Shown: positions 51,901 to 63,889 of the stretch, piece by piece
Numbering within the stretch: position 1 is the stretch's first letter
Layout: each line of letters opens with the position of its first letter
Origin: Elysia chlorotica
Taxonomy: Eukaryota > Mollusca > Gastropoda > Plakobranchidae
DNA length: 64,000 nucleotides
Direction of reading: 5' to 3'
Assembly (NCBI GenBank): GCA_003991915.1
Contig: RQTK01000302.1
Location: 150,432 to 214,431 of the forward strand
Position numbers and translations under genes: made by a program
Notes under the pieces: model-generated
The model's database searches: none
Seen by the model: only the letters and a program-made list of their open reading frames with translations
Told to the model about the DNA's origin: nothing

Positions 51901-52575
51901 CTTGGTTGGCAAGGTTTGAGTATTGTACGGGCCATCTCTTTTAGAATTAGATTCATTTTGATGTTATCAGATTTGGCAAAAGCAAAAGTTATCCCCACCC
52001 CATATTCAGCTTCAAGGAATTATAATTATACTATAATTTTTATACACATGAAAAGTTAGTTATGCTTGTTTTTTATACACATGAAAGGAATTATATACTA
52101 TAATTTTTATACACATGAAAAGTTAGGTATGTCATGTCACAATAGACATATATTTTACAAAACAACAGGGTCACAGTGAATTTAATTTTATTCCAAACTG
52201 TACAAAGAGTTATAGCAAGAGTATCTTACAGACAAACATCATTATCTTTTTTAGATACAAGTAAAATCGCAGAATGATTGGAAATAGAAACTATTGGAAA
52301 GGAAGCTATTGAAATTGATAAAAAGAAACTGAGGTATTATAAAAATTTTGTACTAAATGATCAATATAGTTGATAATGATCCCTCAGAACATCGTCTCAG
52401 CTCTCCAAAGAGCACATATATATTTAGTATAAAAAAAAAAATTTTAAAATAAACCAAAAAATCTACACACACTCCCACTAAGTTCAGCTGGCTTAGAGTT
52501 AGAGGATAAGTTGAAGAAGATAATTATTTTTAGATACAATTTCATATAAAACATGTGTATTAGTATTAAATGGAT

Positions 52576-52750
52576 TTAACATTTTTTTTTATTACGTATG
52601 TCATGAAAATTGAGAAAACAGTTCTTTTTCTTGTTGGAACAAAGGAAAACATTGCAAATGTGACATTTGCTGTGTGGCCTTGACTGCACCCCTTTGCTGC
52701 TGTAGACCTCACACTTGCCCCTATCTTCAATGTACACCACATAGTGGAGG
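52576..52750 (-). pseudogene. Second copy of the piggyBac zinc-finger end
   Basis: Reads VGLHYVVYIEDRGKCEVYSS and KGVQSRPHSKCHICNVFLCS on the minus strand, the same Cys-rich end as at 53461-53620. One Cys is changed to Tyr in the first CxxC. It belongs to a tandem duplication of the 3' end of the element and has no catalytic part of its own. Confidence 0.82.
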
Positions 52751-52765
52751 CCCACTTGCTCCAGC

Positions 52766-52816
52766 GTCCACAATATAGCCTATATAGTGCTGCTGTTGGC
52801 CGTTAAACCAACCCAA
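52766..52816 (+). mobile_element. 51-bp 5'-truncated SINE tail with 15-bp target-site duplication (copy in unit 1)
   Basis: The insert reads gtccacaatatagcctatat ... gttaaaccaaccca and is flanked by perfect 15-base repeats cccacttgctccagc at 52751-52765 and 52817-52831. Removing the insert and one repeat rejoins the transposase frame LEQVGLHYVV. It is the same tail that ends the full-length SINEs at 10020 and 26114. Confidence 0.92.
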
Positions 52817-53460
52817 CCCACTTGCTCCAGCCTGATTGCATCATTCACTGACCAGGCACCCTTACGCCTCTTCTCTGTGGGGACAGGAGATGGACATGGA
52901 GATGCCAATGGTCTTCCCATCCTGGAAAGGAATTATATACTATAATTTTTATACACATGAAAGGAATTATATACTATAATTTTTATACACATGAAAAGTT
53001 AGGTATGCATGTTGTTTCAGCAACACAATTTGAATTCATGTATTTTAACAAAACAACATTGTCACAGACAATTTAATTTTATTCCAAACTGTACAAGGAA
53101 TAATAGTAAGAGTACTGTTCAAGCAAATATAATTTTCTTTTTTAGGTACAAGTAAAATTGCAAAATGATTGGAAATAGAACATGATATTGGAAAGGAAAC
53201 AATTGAAATTGATAAAAAGAAATTGAGGTAATATAAAATTTTTCTACCAAATGATCAATATAGTTGACAATGATCTCTCAGAACATCGTATCAGCTCTCC
53301 AAAAAGCATATTTTTAAATAAACCCAAAAAACCTACACACACTCCCACAAAGTTCAGCTGGCTTAGAGTAAGAGGACAAGTTGAAGAAGATAATAATGTT
53401 GAAATACAAATTCATACAAAACATGGGTAGTAGTATAAAATGGACTGAAAATTTATTTCA

Positions 53461-54990
53461 ATGACGAATGTCGTGAAAATTGAGAAAACAGTTCTTTTTC
53501 TTGTTGGAACAAATGAAAACATTGCAAATGTAACATTTGCTGTGTGGCCTTGAATGCACTCCTTTGCTGCTGCAGACCTCACACCTGTCCCTATCTTCAA
53601 TGTGCACCACGTAGTGGAGGCCCACTTGCTCCAGCGTCCACAATATAGCCTATATAGTGCTGCTGTTGGCCGTTAAACCAACCCAACCCACTTGCTCCAG
53701 CCTGATTGCATCATTCACTGACCAGGCACCCTTAAGCCTCTTCTCTGTGGGGACAGGAGATAGACATGGAGATGCCAATGGTCTTCCCATCCTGGGTGGT
53801 TTGGACTTGCAAACAAGCTGAGGGCAACATTTCTGAGGAAATTCAGCAAGGACAGTTTCTCCCTGGAACCTTTAGAAAAAACAATAAAGGCTTTAACTAA
53901 TGTCCTGTCAATAAGTCCAAAGAACATCCTATGCCACCACTTTTTGCTCTTCCTACTTACTCCATAGAGGCCACACAGCATGTCTGCTTTATCCACTCCT
54001 CCCATGAACACATTATAGTCATAAATGGCTTGTGGGTTTGTGAACTCTGGGCGAGTGCCATCTTTCTGTGTTCTCTGCACAGTTGCACTCTTTGTATGCA
54101 AATTCAGTGTGGAACTGTTCAAATCTTGTGGAAATTGGATGCCACGTGAACACATCGGACATCCATCCATTTGAAAAAACATATGTTGTCGTCACTGACT
54201 CTGAAGTCGAACTTCCCTCGGCTCAAAAGTTTTTCTGCTGCAAGGCCATCCGGCAGACCTTTTCTGTTCGATCGGATTGTCCCACATGCCCAGGTGTCAT
54301 TATTCCGCAGGTGAAAAAAAAGAGGGAGGGAGGTGAAAAAGTTGTCAAAAAATACTTTGTGGCCTCTCCCTAGAATGCCCTGACACAGATTGAGAACTAC
54401 ACTCTCTCCCAGTCCAAAGCCCTCTGTCCCAGTTCTCGAACCCTTCCCTTAATACACCTCGAACTTGCTTATGTACCCATCGCTGTCCGCACGCACCCCC
54501 ATTTATAATCCTCGCTTTATTGGTTTCATAGAGCAGTACTGCTTGAGGCAGCTTCTTCCTTTGAATAGAATCATCGATTCTTCAATGCTCTGTTCTTTAC
54601 ATCATACAGTTTGCTGAAGTTTTCATTCAGTGAGCTGATGAGGAGACGCAGTTTCCAAAGCTTATCATTTTGGCCGGTGGGTGGCCCTGTTATCATTGAC
54701 TTGCAGGTTTCTCAGGAACTGTTCAAATCTTGTTTTTGACACAGTGGAGGGCATCACAGGGACAGACAGATCTGGTTGATTAGACCAGTAAAATTTGTAG
54801 GAGGGCAGAGTGTGGTAACCCATGACCAGGTATAGACCAACAAATTCACTTAATTCAGAGAGAGTAAAGACAGATACAATCCTCATTTTCTGGTGCACAT
54901 ACAGGTTGGACTGGGCTAAAAATGTTGTCTTCGACTGCAGAGTCCCAATACTTTAAACAGAAGTCTGCACACCTCAAATTCCTGCTCCTT
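53461..54990 (-). pseudogene. Broken piggyBac-family transposase
   Basis: Minus-strand pieces in several frames keep the order of a piggyBac DDE transposase. First is an N-terminal part, with LSEFVGLYLVMGYHTLPSYK at about 54840-54790 and FEQFLRNLQVNDN near 54700. Next is a catalytic core with FKGRSCLKQY, ADSDGY (first Asp region), GHKVFFDNFFTS (second Asp region) and GTIRSNRKGLP over about 54570-54240. After it come YNVFMGGVDKADM (third Asp region) and RKSKKWWHRMFFGLIDRTL at about 54020-53890, and last a Cys-rich RCEVCSSKGVHSRPHSKCYI end at about 53590-53480. Frameshifts near 54680 and 54190 and in-frame stops near 54500 and 54460 break it, and a SINE tail splits the end. Not able to make an intact transposase as written. 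Confidence 0.85.
53636..53686 (+). mobile_element. 51-bp 5'-truncated SINE tail with 15-bp target-site duplication (copy in unit 2)
   Basis: Identical in position and flanks to the insert at 52766-52816, with target-site repeats at 53621-53635 and 53687-53701. It splits the zinc-finger end of the piggyBac pseudogene. Confidence 0.92.
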
Positions 54991-55796
54991 AGGTCCTGGT
55001 GCAAAAAAGAAATAGAAAAAAAGGAAAAAATGTGAGCACTGCCAGACTAATGTGAAACACAAAGCATGGAACTATGGGTAATTTATTTCATTGTCATCTT
55101 CTGCGTAAAACTTTGCATAAGTTATTGCATATATATATATATATTACATGATCATACAGAAAATGTATGCATTGAATTTGCATACAGAGACATTTATACT
55201 ACTCAATATTCAATGATTATTTGAAAGTCTGTACTAGCCCTCATCTGGAATTGAACTTTAGATGTCAATAAATTGGAGCAACATGCATTTTAGTTTTTCC
55301 TGGTTGTGTTATTAAGTCAATGCGGGTGCCAGTTTTTTTTAATTTTATTATTATTATTATGTATTTTACACCAACTGTAAACATTTGTATGTGTTTAAAT
55401 TTTGTTTGACATTTTGGTTGGAATTTTTTTTTCTTGTTGTTTTATTACTCAGTATTCAAAATTAGATAAAATCATTTGTTATGGTGTATGTTAAATTTAA
55501 ATCTTGAGTTCTTAACAAATTATGGTATGTATTTGCAATATTTTTGTAGTGTTGTGACTATTTCTATTCATATCGTCACTATCTTGGGTGTTTTCATCCA
55601 TCATAGTTTTTACTATTTTTCATGTACCTAATGCACTTTCATGTTATTTTCATTTGATTTGGATAACTTGTAAATGCATTGCCATTTAAAGTTTTGCTTA
55701 TATCAGACATTTGTTAACAAAATAGTAGTAGGCATATTGACATAACTAATATTGCAGTTCATCAAGTAATGTTTAATTTGTTTACCCTCTCTAGGT

Positions 55797-56005
55797 AAGG
55801 GGTGCGAACTAGCACAATTGTTAGAGCATTTGTCTCCTAATCAGCAAGTCCCTGGTTTGAAACCCTTGATTAGTCAAAAATTTGATTTTCCCATTGGTTG
55901 GGCTGGTAATGGTATAACATAACCAGCTGAGACAGGAGTCCTTTTATCATGGAATGTTGAGACAGTGGACTTTTTTATATCCAACATTAAGAGTTAGGCC
56001 ATCTC
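55797..56005 (+). mobile_element. tRNA-headed SINE, divergent head
   Basis: The head has gttagagcatttgtctccta and ccctggtttgaaacccttga (B-box-like). The body has attggttgggctggtaatgg and agctgagacaggagtccttt. The tail is worn. Confidence 0.72.
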
Positions 56006-56044
56006 AGAGGTGGGTCTTAAAACTAATGTCTTACAATTTTACTT

Positions 56045-56345
56045 GCTGCCCATAAGAGACTAAGTGGAGATTGGATACCTGGACCTGTATCTCATTATAC
56101 TGATACTGAGCCAACCAGTAGGCAGAACATGATATTGTTCAAATCTAAGACTTTCTGATTAGAAGATGTTTGCTCTACAAATGCAGCTAGAGTTGAGTTG
56201 GTTTTAATATCTAAAGGCAGCTCTATATGTGGTATATTGTGGACGAGCTCCAAGACTGACGCCTGGCAACTATGTGCTGCCACACACGAGACAGGGCGTG
56301 GATACCTTGACTCCTGTTCTAGCGGATCACACACCGACTCAACCA
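56045..56345 (-). mobile_element. Two SINE pieces in tandem, minus strand
   Basis: 56045-56195 holds an inverted head and body (actgagccaaccagtaggca, gttcaaatctaagactttct). 56196-56345 holds a second inverted body and tail (gttggttttaatatctaaag, tattgtggacgagctccaag, gccacacacgagacagggcg, cgactcaaccag). Confidence 0.72.
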
Positions 56346-58299
56346 GTTATACGAACATAAATATCTTCGTCCATATTAAAATTCTGCTAGAGCTATTAAA
56401 AGGTGCAACTAAGTTTGTGTTTTTGTTGTTTTTTTTTTATATAAAAACTGCTCTTTCTTCATTATTTCTTTGCCAAAGTGTTTCATTTCAGCTGTTACTG
56501 CTGTTTAAATTTTTTATCCTACTTTAACTTCTATACTCTCAGCCAAAAAATTATGCTTCTTTACTAAAGGTGTATAAAGCAACATTTTCTATAGGGATTC
56601 TTTAGATCTAGTAATAAATTCTTGTGGATCACTTTCTTTAAACAAAAAAAATGTATTATATTCATGCATTACCCATCAAGATACTAAATTACTGCTTCAT
56701 AATAATTATCCTAAATAATTTAAAGTCAAATCTGAGGAAGTTTAATGGGCATTCCAAATAGTGACATCTGGTGTTCAAAATGGCTGTCACTAAATAACAT
56801 CAGAGTAAAATAATCTTGGACTGAGGCATGGATGCAGAAATGCAAGTTAGATTTTGGAACTACAGGGCTATCTTTTCATCTTGTAGATCTATATTTGTAT
56901 CGGTATCGGAGTTCTCTTGATAGCTGAGTCATTGTGAATTATTAAGCACTAAACATTTTTTATAGTTACCTTTTCTCTAATCTTAGTTTTCAAACTTCTT
57001 TATATTGTAGGCAAACGAAATTAAAGCCACTTATGGCTGTAATAGACTAAATTTGAGCATTATTTTATTTACAAGTATTTTTACTAACTTGAAATAGATC
57101 CAGATAAAACCTTACAGTGCTTGAAATCATTTTTCACATGAGTTTTGGATTTTTAAAACGGTCATTATGGTGTGCAAATACAATAAGTTCTTTCAAATCT
57201 GCATGTCTCCTATTGCAGTATTGCTTTCAATCATCTTCTGAAAGCAATTTTTCTCCTTGGCCATTCTTCATGCTTTCACTCCAAATCATTGTTCTGTGTC
57301 TTGTTTATCTCATTTGTTTCTTTGCCTCATCTTCTTTTTTTACTAAAGTATAAACTTTTTTCTTCTGTCTTGTGAGATTTGGTTTTTTGGCCTTTTAAAT
57401 ATTTTAGCTTTTGACTGTTAGTAAGTTACTCGATGAAAAAGTCTTTTAAAAAAATTCAGGGATTGTTGTGAACATAAGATTTTGTTCATCTTCAGCTTGT
57501 AATGTAATTCCATTAAATTTCATGAATACTGCATATGTACATTTTGTTTGAAAAAAAAAAAGGAAATGTGATTTGCTTTTTCATACAAGTCATTAATGCC
57601 ATATAACTTTTAGTGACGATGTACATCAAGAGCCAATATTTCTACTATTTTTCTATTTTGTATTATTGCATGTGAAAAGAATATTAGATTGGTCGAGAGA
57701 TAAGTGTGAAATAAAACAGTATGAACATTTACCAAAGATTACTTTGATGAGTAGGGGCCTACAAGTCACCAACTGAGAGGCACTTATGTGTAAACCATTG
57801 TCTCTCAATTATACAACAATCGCTTGTGGTATTTAAAATGTAACTGCATTTTTAAAAATGTGTTGTATATAATTTTGTGAGGTAGTCATATTTGCAATGG
57901 TCCTAATTACATCTTCAACACTTTGACATTTACATGATGGGGGATTATGTCAAGGGGGATTGCATAGGAGTTTTTAAGAAGTCAACCTCATCAGACATCA
58001 CAATAGCTCATTTTACATAAATTACTGGGAAGTCCTTAGTAAGGCATATATCAATTTAAAAGATTTTTTTGCGATGTTTCAAACCCATAAGAATTTTATA
58101 ATTGTTTTATGTTTTTATCTTAAAACTGTTTTAAGAATATCACTTACATGTATCAATGTCTAAAGATCAGGAAAAATGTAACACCTGACATTCCATGCTA
58201 TCAAGACAAAATACAAGAGCACAGAACCTCCTTGGATAGGGTTGGCATAATTTTTCTCAATCTGTGCTAAAGAAAAGTTAAAGATTTAACCATTTCACA

Positions 58300-58480
58300 T
58301 CATATACTTCAAGGTCTACTCCTTGTGTGGGCACCATTTTTGGGGAATTTCTCTGAATGTATAAAAGGTAAAAGCTTTGTCATTTATAATTTCTAAATGG
58401 AAGGTGTGCAGTTAAGTGCAAAGATGCATATCAATGGGCACAAATGTGATGGGGAAAGATGGATTATTAAAGTCTCCGAT
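58300..58480 (+). repeat. Unnamed about 190-bp dispersed repeat, copy 3
   Basis: aaggtctactccttgtgtgg, ataaaaggtaaaagctttgt, aaatggaaggtgtgcagtta, atatcaatgggcacaaatgt follow the same order as the copy at 16890. Confidence 0.7.
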
Positions 58481-59114
58481 TGCAGTACATTGTGTACACC
58501 TAATCATTGAAATTTTAAAAATTCCACCCTTATAATATGAGGCAAAATCCTGATGTTTTTTGTTGTCTTTTTTTGCATTTGTAGCTATAAGAATTGTCTA
58601 ACATTCTTAAAGTGTTTCTATGTTATTTACTCTTTGTCCTCAATATTTGGGCCAAGTGGGTCATACTTTCCTATTCTAGTAAATTTGATGCTTTTCACAA
58701 GTGAATCACATGATCATTTAATCAAAAGTAACCCTTTTATCATTGTTTCGTGGATAATGCGTATGTCAAAATGACCCATATAAATATCAAAATTGACATT
58801 GCTCTGTCTCTTTTTCATTTGTATGAAAGGACTAAGGTTATCTTTTAAATTCGTTGTTAAATTGCCTAACACAAAAAATTGCAAGTACTACATGTCAAAA
58901 TATTTTGCTTTCTCCAGTATACCATCTTGTTTCATTCTTTAACTCCATTCATTGAATTTGACATGGGTACTACGTACACTGCTCAATATATAGAGTGCAA
59001 TATGTCCAGATGCATTAGCGTGCAATGGACACAAAAATATTAAATTATTTATATTTGGAATTCTCTTGGACATATAACAGAGATATTTGTTTGAAGAAAG
59101 AGACCCTCTCTCGT

Positions 59115-59290
59115 AGGTTCATCTAAGTGACGGAACGTTAAAGCAAGATACCCAGTGTCTGCCACTCACATTATGCTAATACCGAGCCTAGTGATAGGGC
59201 AAAAAAACAGGGTGCTATGATAGGGGATCAAACCTGCACCCTTTCTATAGGAAAGCTATACATTCTACCGCTGGACCACTTAGTTCTCAG
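59115..59290 (-). mobile_element. SINE, minus strand
   Basis: ccactcacattatgctaata, ccgagcctagtgatagggca, then the inverted head ggggatcaaacctgcaccct and cattctaccgctggaccact. Confidence 0.7.
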
Positions 59291-59779
59291 AATGGCTGGT
59301 AGAATTTATAATTTTATTTTATACATAGTAAAGAATTGATATTTTGTATTATTCACAAGTACAGTCAGCCTCTATAAACATTTTCTCAGAAAGATTGAGA
59401 ATCATTCCACACTGTTATATGATATAGTACAGTATATATATATATGTATACACACACACACATACCTGCAAATTTGGGGGAGAAATATGGAAGGAATTAA
59501 ATGAATTTTAGTTTTGAGATATGAAGCGATGCAGATTGTTTTTAATTTTTCAGACACTGTGTCTTAAAGAGTGGAATTTAAAAAAAGTTCATAAATGATT
59601 AGTATAGAATTTTTTAAATTCAAAAAGTCCACAAACCAAAATAAAATACATTTTAAGAATCAATTAAGACGGGGAAAAATTTTTCTGACTTTTCAGCCCT
59701 GTTCCTTGGCTGTTACACATATCAATATACTGATTTGAAATGAATTAAATTACACTTCTTTATGTTTCAAAATAGGCCT

Positions 59780-60215
59780 ACATGTACATATTTTGCTTTT
59801 CCATACGGTTGACAAGAGAAGAGAAATTCGCATTCCTTGTGAAATAACTAAAGAATTGCAGTTGTGAGAAATTTACATTAAAAATTATAGATCAAACAGC
59901 TTTTTATGTTAATCTCAATATCAGGAGTATTACTATTAAGAAATGAATGAATGGGTTATAAACTATAACTTTAGGTATAACATTAAGGGAGTGGGTGTTA
60001 GTATTAGTCATTCCAACTTGAGCAATTCTTGGCTGAGCTCAAATCTCTCATGACCATCATTCCAAACTCGTTTCATGGGATTTCAGCATAATTGCGTAAT
60101 TGTGTGTAGGCCAAAATCTGACTTGGACGCATGTGGAAAGGGAGGGATGTTGCTTGGTGTCCAACGTAAGCACTCTAATAGGCTATATTGTGGATAGGTC
60201 CCAAGACTAATGTCT
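59780..60215 (+). repeat. Segmental duplicate, copy 1
   Basis: Shares with 61505-61918 long stretches such as gacaagagaagagaaattcg, cattccttgtgaaataacta, gtcattccaacttgagcaat and ggataggtcccaagactaat. Copy 1 runs into a short CT repeat at 60216 in place of the SINE body. Confidence 0.88.
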
Positions 60216-60684
60216 GAATCTCTCTCTCTCTCTCTCTGGTACAGCTTGATAAAGCACATAACCTACAACAGCTGTTCATTTATCACAATATCATTAAGGA
60301 AAAACTATTAAACTAGATCAATATACGTGTAACTCTGTTAAAGACCAACCGTTGAGAAATATACATGTAATTCTAAGCATTTCACAAACAAATCTTGTTA
60401 TTGCACAACTATGTCTTGGTAGAAGTGGGGAATTAACATGAAAAAAGAACAACTACGTATTTTCATAGTTAAATAACGAGAATAGATACTTCTTTTTTGT
60501 GTCTTTTCTTTTTTTTTTTTGTCGGATACACTAAATGATTAATGATCAACATGAATTTGTATGGCACTGAAAATATTTATTCCTTAAAGAATTATACTCA
60601 AAGGTGGGGCCTTAGATGAGATTCTATCCTCGGACATTTCAATAATGACAGCCTTTCCGTGAAAATAACTTACTGTGCAAGTGC

Positions 60685-60905
60685 AGGGAGGGTGGTAAGC
60701 TGCCGCAAGTGCTAGCGTTGAGGCTCTCAGTCGTGAGGCATCTGGTTCGAACCCTTGATCAGACACGTTTGTTTTTCGGTTTTCGCCCCACACTAGTAGG
60801 GTTGGTGTCAATGTAATGTGACTGGCAGAGACAGAAGTTTGGCCATCCGCCTGTATGGCAACACGTAAAGTTTTTCAGACGTCAGTCATGTGCCCCGTTG
60901 CCATA
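60685..60905 (+). mobile_element. tRNA-headed SINE
   Basis: The head has gtgctagcgttgaggctctc and tctggttcgaacccttgatc. The body has tagggttggtgtcaatgtaa, ggcagagacagaagtttggc, ctgtatggcaacacgtaaag and tcagacgtcagtcatgtgcc. Confidence 0.8.
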
Positions 60906-61309
60906 TATGATGTCCATTTGTAACCTAAGAGGAGTAAAAACTAAGAGTGAACTGGCTTTAAGTACAACATCGCTTTAGCGTACGATTCGCCGTTTACGCC
61001 TTCTTTCTCTCATATTCTTACGACAAGTTGTAAGCTACCGCGACATTGTACTTGCGGCCCATCAGTTTTATTTCTGCACACTCGTTTGGTCGCCGCTGTC
61101 TTTAACAGCGTCTCTTCCCCTGACTGAAATGTTTATGCAAGGTACTCGTCTATCTTGTCTATCTTGAGCGATCATCTGCAGGTCCATCATAAGACTTTGA
61201 GTTGACCTCCAGGGATCTCGCGTTTGTCTTCCAGTCATCTTTGAGTCGTATATATGTGAGCGGTCGGTGCTTCTCCTCCATTCGCATGTTTGTTTGCTTG
61301 TTGCTTAGA

Positions 61310-61480
61310 GTCCAACGTCAGAACCCTATAGGCTATAAGCATTAAGCAGTGGCCGCGTCCCAAGACTAACTTTCGACAATTTTAGGTGCTGTTCACTCGA
61401 GACAGCGCGGGGTTACGATGATTCCTGTATCAACCAGTCACATTATACTGATTCAGACCTCTGCTTGCAGGCCAAACTGA
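61310..61480 (-). mobile_element. SINE tail and body, minus strand
   Basis: Runs cttagagtccaacgtcagaa, ccctataggctataagcatt, cgtcccaagactaactttcg, gtatcaaccagtcacattat. The same tail type recurs at 63890-64000. Confidence 0.72.
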
Positions 61481-61504
61481 CTCAGCCTGCTTGCACCCAT
61501 GTAT

Positions 61505-61918
61505 TTTGTTTTTCCACACGGTGGACAAGAGAAGAGACATTCGCATTCCTTGTGGAATAACTAAAGAACTACAGTTGTGAGAAATTTACATTATAACTTT
61601 TAGAGCAACAGCTTTTTCTGTTAATCTCAATATCAGGGGTATTAAGAAATGGATGAATAGGTTATGAACTATAACTTTAGGCATATCATTAAGGGAGTGG
61701 ATATTAGTATTAGTCATTCCAACTTGAGCAATTCTTGGCTGACCTCAAATCTCACATGACCATCATTCCAATTCCAAGCTCACTTCATGGGATTTCAACA
61801 TAATTTTATGTGGGTTGGACGCGGGTTGAAATAAGGGAGGGATGTTGCTTAGTGTCCAAGGTTAGCTCTCTATTAGACTATATTGTGGATAGGTCCCAAG
61901 ACTAATGTCTGACAATTT
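61505..61918 (+). repeat. Segmental duplicate, copy 2
   Basis: Same block as 59780-60215 (gacaagagaagagacattcg, gtcattccaacttgagcaat). Here it continues into a complete inverted SINE. The pair lies about 1.7 kb apart in the same orientation. Confidence 0.88.
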
Positions 61919-62090
61919 TCCATATTGCCATACAGAGACAGTTAGGGAATAGAGTGACTCCTGTCTCAGTTGGTCACATTGTACTGACACCGACCCAATT
62001 AGTAAGGGATATAATTGGACAAATACATTTTTGACCAATTGGAAATCAACGCTTTACCTCTTACGCCAGTTCCACTTGCCACTGATGAAG
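61845..62090 (-). mobile_element. SINE, minus strand
   Basis: tgcttagtgtccaaggttag, actatattgtggataggtcc, caagactaatgtctgacaat, ctgtctcagttggtcacatt, caccgacccaattagtaagg, then a worn inverted head ending near 62090. Its tail end is part of the duplicated block shared with 59780-60215. Confidence 0.8.
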
Positions 62091-63889
62091 TTTCCCTTTA
62101 ATTAAAATAAATATAGTACGAAGTATATTTATTGATGTTAGGAAACTTTTTTCATTTTGCCGATCAATCTTTGTTCAAAAATTTAAACCAACTTTTAAAA
62201 AAAAAAGAGAAAAAAAAATTTTTAGCACAAAGGATGCTATGGTAAAGATGTCAGCCTGGTTTCTTAGACTTCGGGTCAGAACAGAGTTATCTTACAAAAG
62301 CTTTTTTGAACAAAAAATGGACAGTTGATATTCAAACAATAGCTTGATCTCTGGTCCCTGCCTGTATTTGTTTTTGTTTTTTTATGTGTTTGTTCTTTTA
62401 TGAGAAAAGAGAAGCTTCAATAGACTGTGCAGGACCATACTAAGTTTCGCTAAAGAAGCTTAACAATAACTTTTAACCTCTCATAGATTTTAAGTAAAAA
62501 AAAAAGTGTGTTTTCTTGTATTTATTTCAAAGAAAACTCTATGGCAACTGGACACCTGAGTAATGCACGTGCCTTTTTTGTTTTTTTTAAACATTTTTCT
62601 GTTATGTGATGAAGCGAGTTTTAGACTTTGTTTTTAACACAGTAACAGAGAGTTTGTTTTCAACACAGAAACGGCGATATTGTGCCCATGATGTCTTAAG
62701 ACACACAGTTTATGCAGTTATGTAATCAAGAACTAAACATTTGTTTTTTTTTTCTTTCTTGGAAAATTTTTTTACAACCTAGCAGTATTTAATCTTATTT
62801 GTCATGGTGTGCCTGCACAGCATTGTATAAATACCAAAGATCTGTTTTAAAAAAAACCCAGTGAACCAGTTTTTGGTCTAAACATTAGATTAGGTGTATT
62901 AAGTACAATGATGGTCTAAACTTAGACCCTGGACCAAGGTTAAATTATAATAACTACCCTTAGTCACTCACGTCTAAGCCTACAGGACCGTTGTTCCAAA
63001 GAAAAAAAAATCTAATTTCAGTATTAATTATTTTACATAATTTGGTCAAAGCATTTTTTTAAATCTTTAATTACAATACCACTCTAGGAAAATGTGCATA
63101 CTGCACTACAACAAAGCTGTGTGTGATTTATTTGAACTGACTTTCAGGGTTATTCAGGGACACATTTTTTTCTGTATTTGTTTTTAACAAAGCTTACTCA
63201 AAAAGGTGAGAGGTATTTTAATAAGAACACATTGTGTCTGAAAAATCAGTCGCATTTGAATTATCCTTATGACTTTCATTTTGTTTTAATCCCTTGTGTT
63301 TTTCGCTGTTACATCTGATGGTTTATTTTATTTTATTGCTAAAAGGATTGTTCATTTACTGTGTGAGATTTAATCTTCCAATCTTCCTATATCGACAACA
63401 AATATTCTGCCTATGCATGTACAATTGTGAATTTTTTTTTTCAACATGGTAAAGTTTTACTTTAGGCAAAATTTGCATATTTACCGCATGTCGAAAATTC
63501 AACAGTCATCGGAATAGGAGGATTATGTTTCACCAACATACTCATCTGATTGTTTTTTTGAAATGGCATATCATTGAAGACTAGCAAGATGGCAATGGTG
63601 TGTCTAGCTTATGGGATGCCAGAATTATGAAAAATAACTACATGTATTGTGTGCTTGGTGATACTTTTTTTTATATGTGTGAAAGAAAATTATTAAGGAC
63701 ATGACTGTCATGATGCCATATTATTTTTGTGGGAAAATAAAATTAAAAACAAGTTTTTGGGAGAAAACAGTTGTATGCACGTCATTTTTAAATATTAAGC
63801 TCCCACCAGTCGAAGAGGAAACTTTGTTTGTCTGTCCGCCTGCTTGTCTGTCACTGGTCAGCCTGTCTGTCTATCTGCCTCTCTGTCTC

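Larger units (their letters stand above)
52085..53793. repeat. Tandem duplication of the piggyBac 3' end (two units of about 840-870 bp)
   Basis: Unit 1 runs about 52085-52923 and unit 2 about 52924-53793. Both start aaaggaattatatactataa and end cttcccatcctgg, with matching inner text such as cacagtgaatttaattttat versus cacagacaatttaattttat. Both carry the zinc-finger end and the same SINE tail at the same place, so the insertion came before the duplication. Confidence 0.88.

Noticed and set aside
53715..54182. An intact 155-aa gene.
   Set aside because: It is only one frame of the broken piggyBac; upstream and downstream parts continue in other frames.
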